From positions 1 to 7,310 of the forward strand of contig JAOZRP010000108.1 in the NCBI GenBank assembly GCA_029940125.1: 7,310 bases of DNA, in the 5' to 3' direction. Positions within the stretch are counted from its first letter, which is position 1. Every line of letters starts with the position of its first letter. The notes below the pieces were generated by a model that had not been told where the DNA came from, made no database searches, and saw only the letters and a list, made by a program, of their open reading frames with translations. The position numbers and the translations under genes were made by a program. Positions 5,784 through 7,310 of this stretch are shown in pieces. This stretch comes from a bacterium. Lineage in GTDB: Bacteria > Desulfobacterota > Anaeroferrophillalia > Anaeroferrophillales > Anaeroferrophillaceae.

Positions 5784-6443
5784 ATGAAAATCAATCAAAA
5801 AACGCTCAGCAGCCTGCTCCTCGCGGTTTTTTTTCTGTTTATCGTCGTTTTAGCCGGCAGCAGCACGCCCTTGGATGCCTTGTTTTTCGGGCATGAAGAT
5901 GAAACATGCACCACAGGGGAGAAAGCGCCTGTTTCCTTCCTGAAAGGCGACAGCTGTTCTCCGGCACGTTTTGATCACTTAACAGAAACCATTAGACAGC
6001 TGCGCCGGGGCATCTCCTATCGGCAGGCGACGGAGCTGGCAAAATACATCTGGCTGGCCGGGGATCGCTTCAACTGCGAGCCCACGCTCATCGCCGCCCT
6101 GATCCAGGTGGAAAGCAGCTTTTTCAGCCGGGCCACTTCGCACATGGGCGCTGTAGGGCTTATGCAGCTCCGACCTTTCGTGGCCCGGGAGCTGGCCCGC
6201 CGGCTGGAAACCTCCTGGAGCGGCATCCAGACGCTGCACGACCCTGAAATCAATATCCTCATGGGAACCTGCTACCTGGCCGCTCTCCGGCACGATTTTG
6301 CCGACCTGGCCACAGCCCTGGTCGCTTACAACTACGGCCCTTCCTACGTTCGCCGTCGCCTGCGGCGCGGCTTGCGGCTGCCGACCCGATACCCGACCAA
6401 GATTATCTCACTGTACCAGACTTTTGAAAAAAACCGCTCCTGA
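5784..6443 (+). CDS. Membrane-anchored lytic transglycosylase (SLT domain, GH23-type)
   Basis: This 219-aa protein starts with a basic N-terminus and a hydrophobic segment (about 8-25), without a lipobox cysteine. It is therefore a signal peptide or inner-membrane anchor facing the periplasm. Residues about 83-200 form a soluble-lytic-transglycosylase fold, which cleaves peptidoglycan between MurNAc and GlcNAc to leave a 1,6-anhydro end. Seen motifs are the catalytic E110 in ALIQVESSFF, GAVGLMQLRP (122-131) and AYNYGP (181-186), in the family's order. Two cysteines in the N-terminal linker (C42, C58) and two in the domain (C98, C163) could form disulfides in the periplasm. The start at ATG 5784 lacks a Shine-Dalgarno site; the TTG at 5748 and GTG at 5760 upstream are in frame, but the hydrophobic signal fits the ATG best. 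The C-terminus is very basic (RRRLRRGLRLP). No link to the metF operon is evident. Its role may be wall turnover or opening the wall for a machine encoded elsewhere. Confidence 0.87.
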   Translation: MKINQKTLSSLLLAVFFLFIVVLAGSSTPLDALFFGHEDETCTTGEKAPVSFLKGDSCSPARFDHLTETIRQLRRGISYRQATELAKYIWLAGDRFNCEPTLIAALIQVESSFFSRATSHMGAVGLMQLRPFVARELARRLETSWSGIQTLHDPEINILMGTCYLAALRHDFADLATALVAYNYGPSYVRRRLRRGLRLPTRYPTKIISLYQTFEKNRS

Positions 6444-6447
6444 TCGC

Positions 6448-6485
6448 CGGCCGGCGGCCGCGGCCCGGAACCTTTCCGCCGGTCG
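6448..6485 (+). other. Strong GC-rich hairpin after the transglycosylase gene
   Basis: CGGCCGGCGG (6448-6457) can pair with CCGCCGGTCG (6476-6485) over ten base pairs (one G-T) around an 18-nt loop that itself contains GC palindromes. It begins 5 nt past the stop codon. It may cause transcription pausing, weak termination or mRNA end protection. Only CTTTGG follows, so it is not a standard intrinsic terminator. Confidence 0.4.
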
Positions 6486-6550
6486 CTTTGGACCCGAAAC
6501 CGGTGGTCGGCTCCCGTCAACCGCATAATATACTGAAGAGGAACATCGCA

Positions 6551-7234
6551 ATGGATCGCAGCTTTTACCGGCAGTTCTTGGACTCCTGCCAGAAAGACCC
6601 TGAAAACTTCGCCAACCTGAAAACCCTGGTGGAAACCACCCTGAAGACGCCGATTGAAATCCAGGTTACCGAGGTGGAAGAATTCCCCGTATTAACGGCC
6701 CGGCTGCTGGAAACCGGGAAGATCCGCCATGCCGCCGGAGGCTTTTCCACCATTCCTGCCTACTTCGACGATGGGCGCCTGCGCCTGCTGCCCCTGTTTC
6801 TCTATGAAACCAAAACCATTGACCAGCGCTTCCTGGCCTATGAAAATTCCCATATCCAGCAATTCCTCGATAAAAAGGGGGAATACGCCAATTACAAGGA
6901 ATTCTTCCTCAACGCCCCGGATGCAAACAGCCCCAAAGACAAAAAACTTGCCTACCTGCGCCATGTGGCCAGGCGGGTGCTGATCAACGAGCAGGAAGCC
7001 TTTCCCCTGCTGCACCCCGGGAAGGAGCAGAAGACCCTGCGCTCCCTGATCGTCTATCAGCTGGCCGAGCGCATCTCGTGGTACATAGAAACCCTGGAGA
7101 TGGACCGGGAGGACGTCATCAGGGAGCTGTCCGTCACCCTGGAAGGCTTCACGAAGCATGATCCCTACTACGCCGATTTCAACCTGGCGGAATTCTTTGA
7201 GCAGACGATGATCAGCCTGACCATGTTCAGCTGA
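6551..7234 (+). CDS. Uncharacterised 227-aa soluble protein
   Basis: No family is recognised. The 227-aa protein has no signal peptide, no membrane segment, only one cysteine (C13) and no obvious nucleotide- or metal-binding motif. It appears mainly alpha-helical and rich in charged residues, with a region of short strands near residues 32-85 (IEIQVTEVEEFPVLTARLL, then a GGFSTIPAYFDDGRLRLLPLFLYE segment). A conserved-looking helix-rich C-terminal half follows (LAERISWYIETLEMDREDVIREL). The start at ATG 6551 is supported by AAGAGGA at 6536-6542, 8 nt upstream; a longer frame from 6488 has no such site. It follows the transglycosylase by 107 nt on the same strand, across a GC-rich hairpin, so co-transcription is possible but unproven. 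Base composition resembles the transglycosylase gene. The coding call rests on length, start site and codon pattern. Confidence 0.8.
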   Translation: MDRSFYRQFLDSCQKDPENFANLKTLVETTLKTPIEIQVTEVEEFPVLTARLLETGKIRHAAGGFSTIPAYFDDGRLRLLPLFLYETKTIDQRFLAYENSHIQQFLDKKGEYANYKEFFLNAPDANSPKDKKLAYLRHVARRVLINEQEAFPLLHPGKEQKTLRSLIVYQLAERISWYIETLEMDREDVIRELSVTLEGFTKHDPYYADFNLAEFFEQTMISLTMFS

Positions 7235-7310
7235 GACGGTCGAGTTCCTTATAAATCGTGTTCATCTGGAAACACAGTATTACTGTCCGGTCAGGTTCTT
7301 GCGTACTGCC
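7227..7310 (-). CDS. Possible C-terminal end of a convergent gene (partial)
   Basis: One minus-strand frame is open from the window edge to a TGA at 7229-7227, giving about 27 residues that end in YKELDRLS. It would overlap the end of the plus-strand gene by 8 bases. The other two minus frames are closed by stops. A plus-strand frame through the same bases is also open, and 84 bases without a stop is not unusual, so this is only a candidate. No motif is visible. Confidence 0.25.
   Translation of the reverse strand, partial: GSTQEPDRTVILCFQMNTIYKELDRLS

Noticed and set aside
6692..7159. Minus-strand frame of 155 codons opposite the unknown plus-strand gene
   Set aside because: The plus-strand frame has a proper ribosome-binding site and a more protein-like composition. 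The minus frame has neither, and its product is a Gly/Gln/Leu-rich shadow.

Overview
The window looks like a chromosomal segment of an anaerobic Desulfobacterota (sulfate-reducer-like) bacterium. This rests on a tetraheme class III cytochrome c3, an HdrC-type iron-sulfur protein and a NarI/TmcC-type membrane cytochrome b sitting among genes for methylene-tetrahydrofolate (CH2-THF) reductase. That combination points to a one-carbon (Wood-Ljungdahl, reductive acetyl-CoA) pathway linked to membrane electron transport. The taxonomic call is inference; no rRNA or marker gene is present.

Layout, minus strand: a compact six-gene operon is read from about 5107 down to 265. Its order is metF (4184-5107), NarI/TmcC-like cytochrome b (3451-4131), HdrC-like 2x[4Fe-4S] protein (3025-3420), periplasmic tetraheme cytochrome c3 (2600-3004), metV (1902-2576), and a second metF fused to a MetV-type cysteine-rich C-terminus (265-1815). 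Each gene has a good Shine-Dalgarno site and intergenic gaps are short (about 20-90 nt). Two candidate promoters lie in 5131-5397, with a long T-tract-rich leader between them. A terminator-like hairpin with nine Ts sits just before the last gene, and a perfect 17-bp hairpin ends the operon at 121-162.

How the operon could work: MetF (FAD) interconverts CH2-THF and CH3-THF. MetV and the fused MetV-like domain carry cysteine clusters for electron transfer. The HdrC-like protein, cytochrome b and cytochrome c3 form a cytoplasm-to-membrane-to-periplasm wire. No HdrA, HdrB/HdrD, RnfC2 or MvhD gene is present, so the usual soluble partners of MetV-type reductases appear to be replaced by a membrane module. 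This is the most interesting feature of the window: a possible quinone- or cytochrome-coupled, potentially energy-conserving methylene-THF reductase.

Layout, plus strand: a GC-rich non-coding stretch with several inverted repeats (5421-5747) precedes a membrane-anchored lytic transglycosylase (5784-6443), which may be translated from a leaderless transcript. It is followed by a 227-aa protein of unknown function (6551-7234). The two window edges hold only open-frame fragments that cannot be assigned.
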